49,524 nt of DNA from Azohydromonas lata NBRC 102462 (GCF_001571085.1 NZ_BCTC01000043.1:1-49524); one strand, 5' to 3'; counted from the stretch's first letter, positions 34,657 through 45,165 are shown. A program made the numbers and translations. The notes: generated by a model not told the origin, from the letters alone.

Positions 34657-36063
34657 ATGAGCAACGACCTCTGGCAACAGGGCTGCGCGCGTCTTGCAGC
34701 CGAGTTGCCCGAACAGCAGTTCAACACCTGGATCCGTCCCCTGCCGCCGGCCGACGTGGCCGAGGAGGGGGATACGGCCGTGGTGAGCCTGCGCGTGCCC
34801 AACCGCTTCAAGCTCGACTGGATACGTTCGCAGTACGCCGCCCGCATCGAGCAGGTGCTCTCCGACGTGGCCGGCAAGTCCGTGCGCCTGGAGCTGACCC
34901 TGGCCGCCCGCCCCGCCGCCCCCATCGAGCGCCCTGCCCCGCGCAGCACCAGCACCGCCGACCTCTTCAACGGCACGCCGCACGCGCCCAGCACGCCCAC
35001 CCCCGTGGCCGCCCCCGCGCGGCTCGCGCCGGCGCAAGGCGCGCTCAACCGCCTCAACCCGGCGCTGACGTTTGACACCCTCGTGCCCGGCCGCGCCAAC
35101 CAGATGGCGCGCACCGCCGCGCTGCACGTGGCCGGCGCCCCCGGCCACATGTACAACCCGCTGTTCATCTACGGCGGCGTGGGACTGGGCAAGACGCACC
35201 TGATCCACGCCGTGGGCAACGCGCTGCTCAAGGACAACCCCGAGGCCCGCATCCTGTACCTGCACGCCGAGCAGTTCATCACCGACGTGGTGAAGAACTA
35301 CCAGCGCAAGACCTTCGACGAGCTCAAGGCCAAGTACCACTCGCTGGACCTGCTGCTCATCGACGACGTGCAGTTCTTCGCCGGCAAGGAGCGCACGCAG
35401 GAGGAGTTCTTCAACGCCTTCGAGGCGCTGCTGGCCAAGCGCGCGCACATCATCATGACCAGCGACACCTACCCGAAAGGGCTGGTGGACATCGACGAGC
35501 GCCTCACCAGCCGCTTCGACGCCGGCCTGACGGTGGCCATCGAGCCGCCGGAGCTGGAGATGCGCGTGGCCATCCTCATGAAGAAGTCCGACGCCGAGGG
35601 CACCGCCATGCCCGAGGACGTGGCCTTCTTCATCGCCAAGAACGTGCGTGCCAACGTGCGCGAGCTCGAAGGCGCGCTGCGCAAGGTGCTGGCCTACTCG
35701 CGCTTCAGCCAGAAGGAAATCAACATCAACCTGGCGCGCGAGGCGTTGAAAGACCTGCTCTCCATCCAGAACCGCCAGATCGGCGTGGAGAACATCCAGA
35801 AGACGGTGGCCGACTTCTACAAGATCAAGGTCGCCGACATGTACTCCAAGAAGCGCCCGGCCAGCATCGCCCGCCCGCGCCAGATCGCCATGTACCTGGC
35901 CAAGGAAATGACGCAAAAGAGCCTGCCCGAGATCGGCGAGCTCTTCGGCGGCCGCGACCACACCACCGTGCTGCACGCCGTGCGCAAGATCGGCGGCGAG
36001 CGCCAGAAGAACACCGAGCTGAACCAGCAGCTCCACGTGCTGGAGCAGACGCTCAAGGGTTGA
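34657..36063 (+). CDS. dnaA: Chromosomal replication initiator protein DnaA
   Basis: This is a 468-residue AAA+ initiator. Domain I (1-80, [20 protein letters not shown]) binds DnaB and other partners; domain II is a Pro/Ala-rich linker (~85-130); domain III has Walker A GGVGLGKT (173-180), Walker [11 protein letters not shown] and the arginine finger region (TSRFDAGL); domain IV carries the DnaA signature [15 protein letters not shown], which reads DnaA boxes. Start choice: ATG 34657 matches homologues beginning close to DLW; ATG 34639 would add 6 residues and read through the DnaA box. Neither has a strong ribosome site. Confidence 0.97.
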   Translation: MSNDLWQQGCARLAAELPEQQFNTWIRPLPPADVAEEGDTAVVSLRVPNRFKLDWIRSQYAARIEQVLSDVAGKSVRLELTLAARPAAPIERPAPRSTSTADLFNGTPHAPSTPTPVAAPARLAPAQGALNRLNPALTFDTLVPGRANQMARTAALHVAGAPGHMYNPLFIYGGVGLGKTHLIHAVGNALLKDNPEARILYLHAEQFITDVVKNYQRKTFDELKAKYHSLDLLLIDDVQFFAGKERTQEEFFNAFEALLAKRAHIIMTSDTYPKGLVDIDERLTSRFDAGLTVAIEPPELEMRVAILMKKSDAEGTAMPEDVAFFIAKNVRANVRELEGALRKVLAYSRFSQKEININLAREALKDLLSIQNRQIGVENIQKTVADFYKIKVADMYSKKRPASIARPRQIAMYLAKEMTQKSLPEIGELFGGRDHTTVLHAVRKIGGERQKNTELNQQLHVLEQTLKG

Positions 36064-36207
36064 GGCGCCACGGTTGCAGCGGGCCGTTTTGCCCCCATCT
36101 GCAAACGCTTCGACAACTAACGCCGGGTGCTGCGCGGTGGGCCTGAAGCCGCTGCGCGCCGGGCGAAAATAACGGGATTTCCCAGTTCAAACGACAAAGA
36201 GGACGAC

Positions 36208-37320
36208 ATGATTGTTCTGAAGGCTCCCCAGGAACAACTGCTGGGGGCGCTGCAGGCGGTCTCCGGCATCGTGGAGCGTCGCCACACGTTGCCCATCCTC
36301 GCCAACGTGCTGCTGCGCAAGAACGGCGACGACATCGAGCTGACCACCAGCGACCTCGAAATCCAGGTCCGCACCAGCGCCACCTTGGGCGGCGACGCGG
36401 GCAGCTTTGCCACCACCGTGGGCGCGCGCAAGCTGATCGACATCCTGCGCACCCTGCCGGCCGACCAGATCGTCTCCCTGTCCGCCAGCCAGAACAAGCT
36501 CACGCTGCAAGGCGGCAAGAGCCGCTTCACGCTGCAGACGCTGCCGGCCGAGGACTTCCCGCTGGTGCAGGAAGCCGCCGACTACGGCCCGTCGTTTTCC
36601 GTGCCGCAGAAGACGCTGCGCGGGCTGATCGACCAGGTGCACTTCGCCATGGCGGTGCACGACATCCGCTACTACCTCAACGGCATCCTGTTCGTGGCCG
36701 AGGGCAAGAAGCTCACGCTGGTGGCCACCGACGGCCACCGCCTGGCGCTGGCCCAGGCCACGCTGGAAGAGGAAATTCCTAAGCAGGAAGTGATCCTCCC
36801 GCGCAAGACGGTGCTGGAGCTGATGCGGCTGCTCAAGGACGGCAAGGACGACGCCGCCATCGAGATGCGTTTCGCGGGCAACCAGGCCAAGTTCTCGTTC
36901 TCGGGCATGGAGTTCGTCACCAAGCTGGTCGAGGGCAAGTTCCCCGACTACAACCGCGTCATCCCCAAGAACCACCGCAACAGCGTGACGCTGGGCCGGG
37001 CTCCGCTGCTGGCCAGCCTGCAGCGCGCGGCCATCATGACCAGCGACAAGTTCAAGGGCGTGCGCGTGAACATCGAGCCGGGGCTGCTGCGCATCGCCTC
37101 CAGCAACGCCGAGCAGGAAGAGGCCAAGGAGGAGCTGGAAATCGACTACGGCGGCGACACCATCGAGATCGGCTTCAACGTGACGTACCTGATGGACGCG
37201 CTGGCGAACATGGACCAGGACATGGTCAAGGTCGAGCTGCAGGACGCCAACGCCAGCGCGCTGATCACGCTGCCCGACCGGGACGACTTCAAGTACGTCG
37301 TGATGCCCATGCGAATCTGA
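36208..37320 (+). CDS. dnaN: DNA polymerase III subunit beta (sliding clamp)
   Basis: This is a 370-residue clamp protein with three repeated clamp folds; as a dimer it encircles DNA and tethers polymerase III. Typical sequences are MIVLKAPQEQLLGALQAVSG, RHTLPILANVLL, VATDGHRLAL and the C-terminal VVMPMRI, which forms the partner-binding cleft. AAAGAGG lies 5 bases upstream of ATG 36208. It follows dnaA by 144 bases and probably shares its transcript, with gyrB next. Confidence 0.98.
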   Translation: MIVLKAPQEQLLGALQAVSGIVERRHTLPILANVLLRKNGDDIELTTSDLEIQVRTSATLGGDAGSFATTVGARKLIDILRTLPADQIVSLSASQNKLTLQGGKSRFTLQTLPAEDFPLVQEAADYGPSFSVPQKTLRGLIDQVHFAMAVHDIRYYLNGILFVAEGKKLTLVATDGHRLALAQATLEEEIPKQEVILPRKTVLELMRLLKDGKDDAAIEMRFAGNQAKFSFSGMEFVTKLVEGKFPDYNRVIPKNHRNSVTLGRAPLLASLQRAAIMTSDKFKGVRVNIEPGLLRIASSNAEQEEAKEELEIDYGGDTIEIGFNVTYLMDALANMDQDMVKVELQDANASALITLPDRDDFKYVVMPMRI

Positions 37321-37338
37321 GGCGGCACACACCACCAC

Positions 37339-37368
37339 AGCGGGCCCCGAGCCCGCTTCGGCATTTTT
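37339..37368 (+). terminator. Possible weak terminator between dnaN and gyrB
   Basis: Stem AGCGGGC / GCCCGCT (37339-37345, 37351-37357) with T-run 37364-37368, separated from the stem by TTCGGCA-like bases. It is imperfect and may only attenuate. Confidence 0.4.
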
Positions 37369-37382
37369 ATGGGCCGGCGTGA

Positions 37383-39911
<2,529 letters not shown>

Positions 39912-39922
39912 CGGTTGATATG

Positions 39923-39948
39923 AAACGGCTCCGAAAGGAGCCGTTTTT
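39923..39948 (+). terminator. Rho-independent terminator after gyrB
   Basis: A perfect 10-bp stem AAACGGCTCC / GGAGCCGTTT with GAAA loop and trailing TT. It closes the dnaA-dnaN-gyrB unit. Confidence 0.9.
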
Positions 39949-39967
39949 ACATGGGTGTATTGGATAA

Positions 39968-41122
39968 GTGAAACGCAGTCTTCTTTCAAGTCTCACCAGC
40001 CGGGCTGCCGTTCAATCAGCCCTGAAGGAATTCACTGAAGTTGGACGTGAAGCCTTTTTGAGAAAATATGGGTTCAGGCCTGCGCGCGACTATTTCGTAG
40101 TTGATCCTGATACCGGGATCAAAGCGGATTCAAAAGCCATTGTGGGTGCAGCGTTCAAATACCTGCCGCCGGATTTTGAAGCGCTCAGGCCAGAGGATTT
40201 TTCCGGCGGAGATGCCACCATTGTTCCGCTGCTGACTTCCCTGGGATTTGTTGTCAAGCACATGGGCGCAGCCAACGCAGGCGAAGATTGGACCCGGTAC
40301 GAAGTCGAATTGATCGTCGCCGATTATCTCTCCATGCTGACCTCGGAATTGACGGGGCAGCGCTACAACAAAACCGAGCACCGCAACGATCTGCTGAAAC
40401 ATCTGCCCGGCCGCTCCAAGGGCTCCGTCGAATTCAAGCATGCCAACATCAGCGCCGTGATGGTGGAGCTGGGCTTCCCCTATTTGAAAGGCTACAAGCC
40501 CCGTGTGAATTTCCAGCGCAAACTGCTGACGGAAATCGTGGCCGAGCAGGTGATACGCCACTGCATATTGGACCAAGCCGCGCTTTCAGCCGTCGAAATG
40601 CCGGCGCAGCCGGTGCCCGTCAAGGACTTCTCCAAAGTCCTCACCGCCGCGCCGAAAGCCGAGTTGGCTGCGAGGGAGGAAAAGGCTGAATACAAGCCGC
40701 GCCCGCCCATCAAGCGCGACTATCTGGAGCGCGAATCCCACAACCGCTCCTTGGGCCAGGCCGGCGAGGAATTCGCCCTGAATTTCGAGCGCTGGCGGCT
40801 GGTGCAGTTGGGCGTCGGCCAACTGGCGGAGAAAGTGGAGCATGTGTCGAAAACTCAGGGCGACGGCCTGGGCTACGACATTCTTTCGTTCGAAACGGAT
40901 GGGTCCGAGAAATTCATCGAAGTGAAAACCACGGCCTTTGGCGAGCGCACGCCGTTTTTCGTGTCGGCCAATGAGTTGAAATTCGCGCGCAGCCGTCCGG
41001 ATGAATTCAGGCTTTACCGCCTGTTTGATTTCAAGCAGGTGCCAAAGCTCTTTGAATTGGCCGGCCCCATCGAACGGCATTGTGCGCTCGATGCTTCCAC
41101 GTATCGGGCCAGTTTCGGCTGA
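39968..41122 (+). CDS. DUF3883-domain protein with ScoMcrA-like N-terminus; putative restriction-type nuclease
   Basis: This 384-residue protein has three parts. Residues ~10-95 (SALKEFTEVGREAFLRKYGF, DSKAIVGAAFKYLP, EDFSGGDATIVPLLTSLGF) resemble the N-terminal head of ScoMcrA-type modification-dependent nucleases. Residues ~105-195 (NKTEHRNDLLKHLPGRSKGS, VEFKHANISAVMVELGFPYL) are a module I know from other DUF3883 proteins. Residues ~262-365 are DUF3883 (NOV C-terminal): GQAGEEFAL, GYDILSF, KFIEVKTTAFG. Asp304, Glu318 and Lys320 form a PD-(D/E)xK-like D...ExK set, so nuclease activity is inferred. It starts with GTG, sits behind the gyrB terminator, and has visibly lower GC than its neighbours (especially its first third), suggesting acquisition. 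Function is unproven; phage or plasmid defence is the best guess. Confidence 0.7.
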   Translation: MKRSLLSSLTSRAAVQSALKEFTEVGREAFLRKYGFRPARDYFVVDPDTGIKADSKAIVGAAFKYLPPDFEALRPEDFSGGDATIVPLLTSLGFVVKHMGAANAGEDWTRYEVELIVADYLSMLTSELTGQRYNKTEHRNDLLKHLPGRSKGSVEFKHANISAVMVELGFPYLKGYKPRVNFQRKLLTEIVAEQVIRHCILDQAALSAVEMPAQPVPVKDFSKVLTAAPKAELAAREEKAEYKPRPPIKRDYLERESHNRSLGQAGEEFALNFERWRLVQLGVGQLAEKVEHVSKTQGDGLGYDILSFETDGSEKFIEVKTTAFGERTPFFVSANELKFARSRPDEFRLYRLFDFKQVPKLFELAGPIERHCALDASTYRASFG

Positions 41123-41679
41123 TCAACAAGGTTCGCGCGCCGCTGCGTAAGAATTTATTCTGACTTCTGCACGCAAATCACGCGCATCACAAGAAAAGCA
41201 CCAGCAAAGCATTGATGGCGACAATAAGAAAACAAGTGCCAAATACAATTTTCTCGCTTCTCTTCCTGGCCTGCTCCCAGTCACTGTTTGAGGGAGCTCC
41301 TTCATATGCGCTTCTCATAGAGGCCACCTTCGCGTCTATTGCATTGGTGCAGTGCAACATGAAAGTTGAGAGTCGTAAAGTAGTGGGGGTTTTTAGTTGA
41401 GATGGTTCAAGGGAAAAGATCATCTTGCCGCAACAAGTTACTATTTTGGAAATTAATTCATTACTTTGATATTGCTCGGATTCCACTGCGCACCACTTAC
41501 TGAAAATGCTTCATGCCGGGAAAAATTCTCCATGCGTATTTCATGCATGAAGAAGCGGCGCGGCACCTTGCCATGTGCTCATGTGCTCCAGCAGTCCGTT
41601 GGATGTCTTGTGCTTACAAATTGATGCAATAAAGAGCGCAATTTGTTACATTCGCCGCTCCACGTCCAGGGAGAAGCGC
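41123..41679. other. AT-rich gap between the DUF3883 and GH19 genes
   Basis: About 557 bases of clearly lower GC than the rest of the window. The only frame worth listing is the minus-strand small membrane protein at 41187-41486. No tRNA, phage attachment core or insertion sequence end is recognisable. A Shine-Dalgarno AGGGAGA (41668-41674) belongs to the GH19 gene. Confidence 0.5.
41187..41486 (-). CDS. Possible small tail-anchored membrane protein
   Basis: A 99-residue frame with a GTG start and weak ribosome site. The first ~75 residues are polar; the last ~19 (FGTCFLIVAINALLVLFL) form a clear transmembrane segment at the very C-terminus. I recognise no family. The surrounding AT-rich sequence differs from native DNA, so codon use is no guide. 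It may be real, given the coherent polar-then-hydrophobic pattern, but could be a chance frame. Confidence 0.33.
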   Translation of the reverse strand: MESEQYQSNELISKIVTCCGKMIFSLEPSQLKTPTTLRLSTFMLHCTNAIDAKVASMRSAYEGAPSNSDWEQARKRSEKIVFGTCFLIVAINALLVLFL

Positions 41680-42507
41680 ATGGCGAAGCAATGGAGATCC
41701 GCCCCGGCCAGCGGCGGCATGGAGGGCTGCGGTGGCGGCTCGCGGCGCCTGAACGGCGATGCCGGCCGCCGGCAAGCCTTGATGGCCGGCAGCGGCACGG
41801 CCGTGGCCGGGGCCACGCTGGCCATCACCGCCAGCCAGCTTCAAGCCCTCTTCCCCAAGGCCCAGGCCAGCTACGTCCAGCAGGTCGCCGACGACCTCAA
41901 CCCCCGCCTGGCTGCCTGCGGGCTCGACACGCCGCTGCGCCTGGCCCATTTCTTCGCCCAAATCCGCGAAGAGGCCGGCCCCTCCATGCAGGCCACCGTC
42001 GAAAACCTCAACTACTCGCCGGACGCGCTCAAGAGCCTCTTCAGCTACTACAAGCAGCACGCCGACGAGGCCGCCGCGGACGGCTATGCCAAGGACGCCA
42101 GCGGCAGGATCACCAAGGGCGCCAACCAGGAAGTCATCGCCAACAAGATCTACGCCAACCGCATCGGCAACGGCGACATTGCCAGCGGCGACGGCTGGAG
42201 GTTCCGCGGCCGCGGCTTCATCCAGGTCACCGGGCGCGACAACTACGACGCCATCGGCACCCAGTACGCCAAGGTCTACGGCTCGGCCGGCGCGGACTTC
42301 ACGGCCAAGGCCGACGCCATGGCGCAGTTCCCGGACACCCTGCGCTCCGCGGTGTGCTTCTGGCTGCGCAACGGCCTGCCCAAGGTCGCCGACCAGGGCG
42401 ACACCGACGCCGACGTGGACGCCGTCACCCGGGTGGTCAACCTCCACACCAACAGCTACGCTGCGCGCCGCGAAAATTTCAAGGTCGCCCGCAGTGTCTT
42501 CAAGTAA
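41680..42507 (+). CDS. Glycoside hydrolase family 19 lysozyme/chitinase-like protein
   Basis: This is a 275-residue protein. From ~50 the chain matches the GH19 fold used by phage endolysins and bacterial lysozymes: ITASQLQALFP, LRLAHFFAQIREEAG (candidate catalytic Glu97/Glu98), ENLNYSPDALKSLF, RGRGFIQVTGRDNYDAIG. The first ~50 residues are Gly/Arg-rich with a short hydrophobic run (AGRRQALMAGSGTAVAGATL) that could be a poor Tat-like signal or part of the mature protein. ATG 41680 has AGGGAGA upstream and is preferred to 41575. It overlaps the next gene by 14 bases. Peptidoglycan or chitin cleavage is predicted; no holin, phage structural or T6SS gene is adjacent. Confidence 0.8.
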   Translation: MAKQWRSAPASGGMEGCGGGSRRLNGDAGRRQALMAGSGTAVAGATLAITASQLQALFPKAQASYVQQVADDLNPRLAACGLDTPLRLAHFFAQIREEAGPSMQATVENLNYSPDALKSLFSYYKQHADEAAADGYAKDASGRITKGANQEVIANKIYANRIGNGDIASGDGWRFRGRGFIQVTGRDNYDAIGTQYAKVYGSAGADFTAKADAMAQFPDTLRSAVCFWLRNGLPKVADQGDTDADVDAVTRVVNLHTNSYAARRENFKVARSVFK

Positions 42508-43072
42508 TCCCCGGGGTTTGCCCCTCGCTCGCCGCGCCGCATGGGCAGCCGCGGTGGCCGCCACGGCCGCCGTGGCCGGCTGCGCCGCGCCGGTGGCCGT
42601 GTCCGCGGCGCCCGGTGCGCGCGCGTCGCTGTGCGAGGCCGGCGAGTCGGCCGTTTTCTCCTGCGGCGTGGGCGGCGGCAAGCTCGTTTCGCTGTGCGCC
42701 AGCGCCGACTTGAGCGAGCACGCCGGCACGCTCGCCTACCGCTTCGGCCGCCCCGGCCTGCTGGAGCTGGCCTTCCCCGAGACGCCTGCACATCCCAAGG
42801 CGCTGTTTCGCCGCGGCAGCATCGCCTCGGCCGGCGGCAGCGGCGACTTCGTGAGCTTCCACCGCGACGCCCACACCTACACGCTGTGGGCCGACGTGGG
42901 CCCAGGCGGCGAGCACGCCGGCGTGGCCGTGCTCCAGGAGGGGAGGGCCATCGCCAGCCTCGCCTGCCTCACCCCGGCGCTGGACCCGGACGAGAACTGG
43001 GCCCGCGTCTACAAGGCCCGCCTGCCGCGCGAGGACGAGCCCTTCACGCCGCCGCCATCACCGCCGCGCTGA
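42494..43072 (+). CDS. Predicted lipoprotein, cysteine-containing family of unknown function
   Basis: A 192-residue protein with an N-terminal lipoprotein signal: RR, a hydrophobic run, then the lipobox VAGC with Cys30 as the lipidated residue. The mature part contains SLCEAGESAVFSCGV, KLVSLCASADL and LAYRFGRPGLLELAFP, a pattern I recognise from a widespread family of secreted proteobacterial proteins without assigned function. The GTG at 42494 lies inside the GH19 gene's end (AAGG 9 bases upstream), implying translational coupling. The pairing suggests it protects against, or works with, the GH19 enzyme in the periplasm; this is inference. Confidence 0.72.
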   Translation: MSSSNPRGLPLARRAAWAAAVAATAAVAGCAAPVAVSAAPGARASLCEAGESAVFSCGVGGGKLVSLCASADLSEHAGTLAYRFGRPGLLELAFPETPAHPKALFRRGSIASAGGSGDFVSFHRDAHTYTLWADVGPGGEHAGVAVLQEGRAIASLACLTPALDPDENWARVYKARLPREDEPFTPPPSPPR

Positions 43073-43132
43073 AGCCGGGAAACGCCATGCGCATGAGGCG
43101 CGCAAGGCCGCCACGCCGCGGCAGGCCAGCCG

Positions 43133-43187
43133 CTGTAACCGGCTTGAAACCGGCATGAAACCGCGCTGTAACTCAGCCCGTAACTCT
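43133..43187 (+). repeat. Five 11-bp direct repeats (probable OmpR/PhoB-class operator)
   Basis: Units are CTGTAACCGGC, TTGAAACCGGC, ATGAAACCGCG, CTGTAACTCAG and CCCGTAACTCT. The G(T/A)AAC core falls at 43135, 43146, 43157 and 43168, exactly 11 apart, then at 43180 (12 apart). Tandem half-sites one helical turn apart are the standard layout for OmpR/PhoB-family response regulators. Confidence 0.6.
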
Positions 43188-43207
43188 TCGCTCAACTGCC
43201 GCGTCCA

Positions 43208-43219
43208 GGGAACGTTCCC
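43208..43219. promoter_or_regulatory. 12-bp perfect palindrome GGGAACGTTCCC
   Basis: It is a perfect dyad centred at 43213.5, 21 bases beyond the 11-bp repeat array and upstream of the patatin gene. It may be an operator; no family can be named. Confidence 0.35.
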
Positions 43220-43387
43220 GGGCCGGCCAGCGGCTCCATGGCCCAGTGCAGATTTCACGTCCCCCGCGCCTTCCGCCGCCGGGCGTGGACGCTGTACGGG
43301 GCCCGGCGGCGCGGGCAGTGTCAAATCCGCCCCGCCGGGCCGGCGCGCATGCCGGGTCCGCATCACGCCAGAACGACAGGGGACTCC

Positions 43388-44641
43388 ATGAAGAAGATCG
43401 CCATCGCCTGCCAGGGCGGGGGCTCGCACTGCGCCTTCACCGGCGGCGTGCTGGCCGCGCTGCTGCGCCGCGTGCAGGTGGACCACGCACAGCGCCTGGT
43501 GCTCGACGGCCACGAGATCGTGGGCCTGAGCGGCACGTCCGGCGGCGCCGTCAGCGCCTACCTGGCCTGGCTGGACCTGCTGCGCCTGCGCGAAGGCCAG
43601 CGCTTTGCCGACGACGAGCCCCTGGCCGTCGAGCGCTTCTGGAAGGACAACGCCGCGCAGCTCTTCGGCCGCTTCCCCTACGACCTGATCACGAACCTGA
43701 CCATGGTCGGCATCGCCAGCATGGAAAGCGCCATGCCGGCCCTGGGCGCCACGCCCAACGCGGCCACGCGCGCCATCCAGGCGCACATGCGCTCGCAGAT
43801 CGAGAAGGCCGCCGGCGACCTGGGCTTCCTGCAGGGCGAGGCCGGGTCCGCGGGCGGGCTGCACCCGGCGCGGCTCAAGGGCCTGCACAAGGCACCGGGC
43901 AATTTTCCATTGCTGCTCATTGGGGCGGCCAACGTGAACCAGGGCGTGTTCGAGCCTTTCATCGGCACGCCGGAACATCCGCCGCTGCTGGACCAGGTGG
44001 TGGCCTCCACGGCGCTGCCGGACGTGTTCCCCTCCGTGGGCATCGCCACGCCCATGAAGGCCCCGCGCCACGCCCAGGGCACGGCGCCGGACGAGGGCGA
44101 GGAGCCGCCCACGGCGTACTACTGGGACGGGCTGCTGTCGCAAAACCCGCCCCTGAGCGACTTCCTGGGCTTCCAGGACCGCGAGGCCAAGGCCGACGAG
44201 ATCTGGATCGTGCGCATCAACCCCGTGGTGCGGCGCAACGGCGCGGGCCGCGTGGCCATCGAGCCGCCCTCGCGCGCCACCGAGATCGCCGACCGCCGCA
44301 ACGAGCTGGCCGGCAACCTCTCGCTGGAGCAGGAAAAGCGCTTCATCCGCCGCGTCAACGCCATGCACGACGGCGGCGCGCTCTCGGAGCAGGGGCGCCG
44401 GCGCTACAAGAAGGTGGCGCTGTGGGGCATCTCGCTGGACGGCTGGTCCGACGTGCCGGAGCACCCGGCCGCGCCGGACGGCGGCTGGCGCGAGGTCAAG
44501 TACAAGACGCCGCGCGTGCACACCCAGGTGCTGGACTACGCCACCAAGCTGCTGCGCAGCCCCGCCTTCCTCATCGAGCTCGACGCGCTTGGGCGCGAGG
44601 CGGCGCTGGAATTCCTGGAGCACCGCAAGGCGGTGGGGTAA
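43388..44641 (+). CDS. Patatin-like phospholipase
   Basis: This is a 417-residue lipid acyl hydrolase. The oxyanion hole is GQGGGSHCAFTGG (9-20), the nucleophile elbow GLSGTSGGA with Ser51, and the dyad Asp is 247 (YYWDGLLSQNPPL, a DGL variant of the usual DGG/DGA). There is no signal peptide and no C-terminal POTRA/beta-barrel, so it is a cytoplasmic or specially exported patatin. C-terminal ~120 residues carry no known domain. ATG 43388 has AGGGGA before it. It may act in lipid turnover or as a toxin-type phospholipase; the nearby GH19-lipoprotein pair makes the latter worth testing. Confidence 0.88.
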   Translation: MKKIAIACQGGGSHCAFTGGVLAALLRRVQVDHAQRLVLDGHEIVGLSGTSGGAVSAYLAWLDLLRLREGQRFADDEPLAVERFWKDNAAQLFGRFPYDLITNLTMVGIASMESAMPALGATPNAATRAIQAHMRSQIEKAAGDLGFLQGEAGSAGGLHPARLKGLHKAPGNFPLLLIGAANVNQGVFEPFIGTPEHPPLLDQVVASTALPDVFPSVGIATPMKAPRHAQGTAPDEGEEPPTAYYWDGLLSQNPPLSDFLGFQDREAKADEIWIVRINPVVRRNGAGRVAIEPPSRATEIADRRNELAGNLSLEQEKRFIRRVNAMHDGGALSEQGRRRYKKVALWGISLDGWSDVPEHPAAPDGGWREVKYKTPRVHTQVLDYATKLLRSPAFLIELDALGREAALEFLEHRKAVG

Positions 44642-44786
44642 GCGGGTAGGGCGGTTGGAAGGTGGACTGAGGCAGCGAGGCAGGGCAGTCGGTGGGCAAG
44701 GCATCTGGGCGCCAGCCGTAAGCTGCCCAGCCACGCTGACTACTTCGCATCCCAGCGCAGGCCGGCGCTCTGCCCTGCCGCCTTTT

Positions 44787-45007
44787 GCATCCCGTGAGCC
44801 CAGGCGCTTCGCACCCCACTTCGTCATCCCCGCGAAGGCGGGGACCCAGGCGGTCCCCAAGTCGGCCGCCAGTGCATGAGCCGGCGTCACAAGGCCCAAA
44901 CCGCGGCTTGCCTGCGTTGCCCCTTCGCTGCGGCGTGGGGCCGCCTGGATTCCCGCCTTCGCGGGAATGACGAAGCAAAGAGCGAAGCGCCCGGGCTCTC
45001 GGGATGC
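44787..45007. repeat. 221-bp REPIN/MITE-like element with 28-bp terminal inverted repeats
   Basis: Left end 44787-44814 (GCATCCCGTGAGCCCAGG and on) and right end 44980-45007 are inverted repeats with about 25 of 28 matches. Inside are two hairpins in opposite orientation: CCCCGC-GAAG-GCGGGG (44828-44843) and ATTCCCGC-CTTC-GCGGGAAT (44949-44968), each flanked by CGTCAT-type bases. It encodes nothing. The left end is repeated identically (31 bases) at the window end, so the family is multicopy. Confidence 0.75.
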
Positions 45008-45038
45008 CACAGCCAACCGGGCCGCATCCTCTCTACGC

Positions 45039-45165
45039 CGTCATGCCCGCGAAAGCGGGCATCCACGAGCGCAGAGGTAGGACCTTCGAACTGCGTTGCC
45101 CCGGGCCAGTGCCTGCACGCCAGCACCGCGGCAGGCGTGGATACCCGCTTTCGCGGGTATGGCGG
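45039..45165. repeat. Second inverted pair of REP-type hairpins
   Basis: CGTCATGCCCGC-GAAA-GCGGGCAT (45039-45062) and its inverted partner ATACCCGC-TTTC-GCGGGTAT (45141-45160) are arranged head to head. A damaged fifth copy appears to be GCGAAAGCCGGCATGACGG near 45231-45249. These fill the gap between the patatin and SDR genes, which has no coding sequence. Confidence 0.7.

Larger units (their letters stand above)
43073..43387 (+). promoter_or_regulatory. Long leader of the patatin gene with regulatory repeats
   Basis: This 315-base gap has no convincing gene. It contains the 11-bp direct-repeat array (43133-43187) and a 12-bp perfect palindrome (43208-43219), listed separately. An AGGGGA ribosome site lies just before ATG 43388. 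No clear sigma-70 promoter is visible. Confidence 0.55.

Noticed and set aside
33580-35168. A long minus-strand frame running from dnaA through rpmH into rnpA
   Set aside because: Only the last ~141 residues match RnpA; the rest is antisense to dnaA and out of frame with rpmH.
41575-41679. A 35-residue N-terminal extension of the GH19 protein starting at 41575
   Set aside because: The added residues show no signal or domain, and ATG 41680 has a good ribosome site.
39968-44641. The region read as a prophage because of the lysozyme-like gene
   Set aside because: No integrase, capsid, tail, holin or attachment site is visible, and the GH19 gene is paired with a lipoprotein rather than spanin or holin genes.
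44822-45165. Hairpins after the patatin gene considered as ordinary transcription terminators
   Set aside because: They lack T-tracts, occur in inverted pairs with CGTCAT flanks and belong to a repeated family; they may still weakly terminate transcription.
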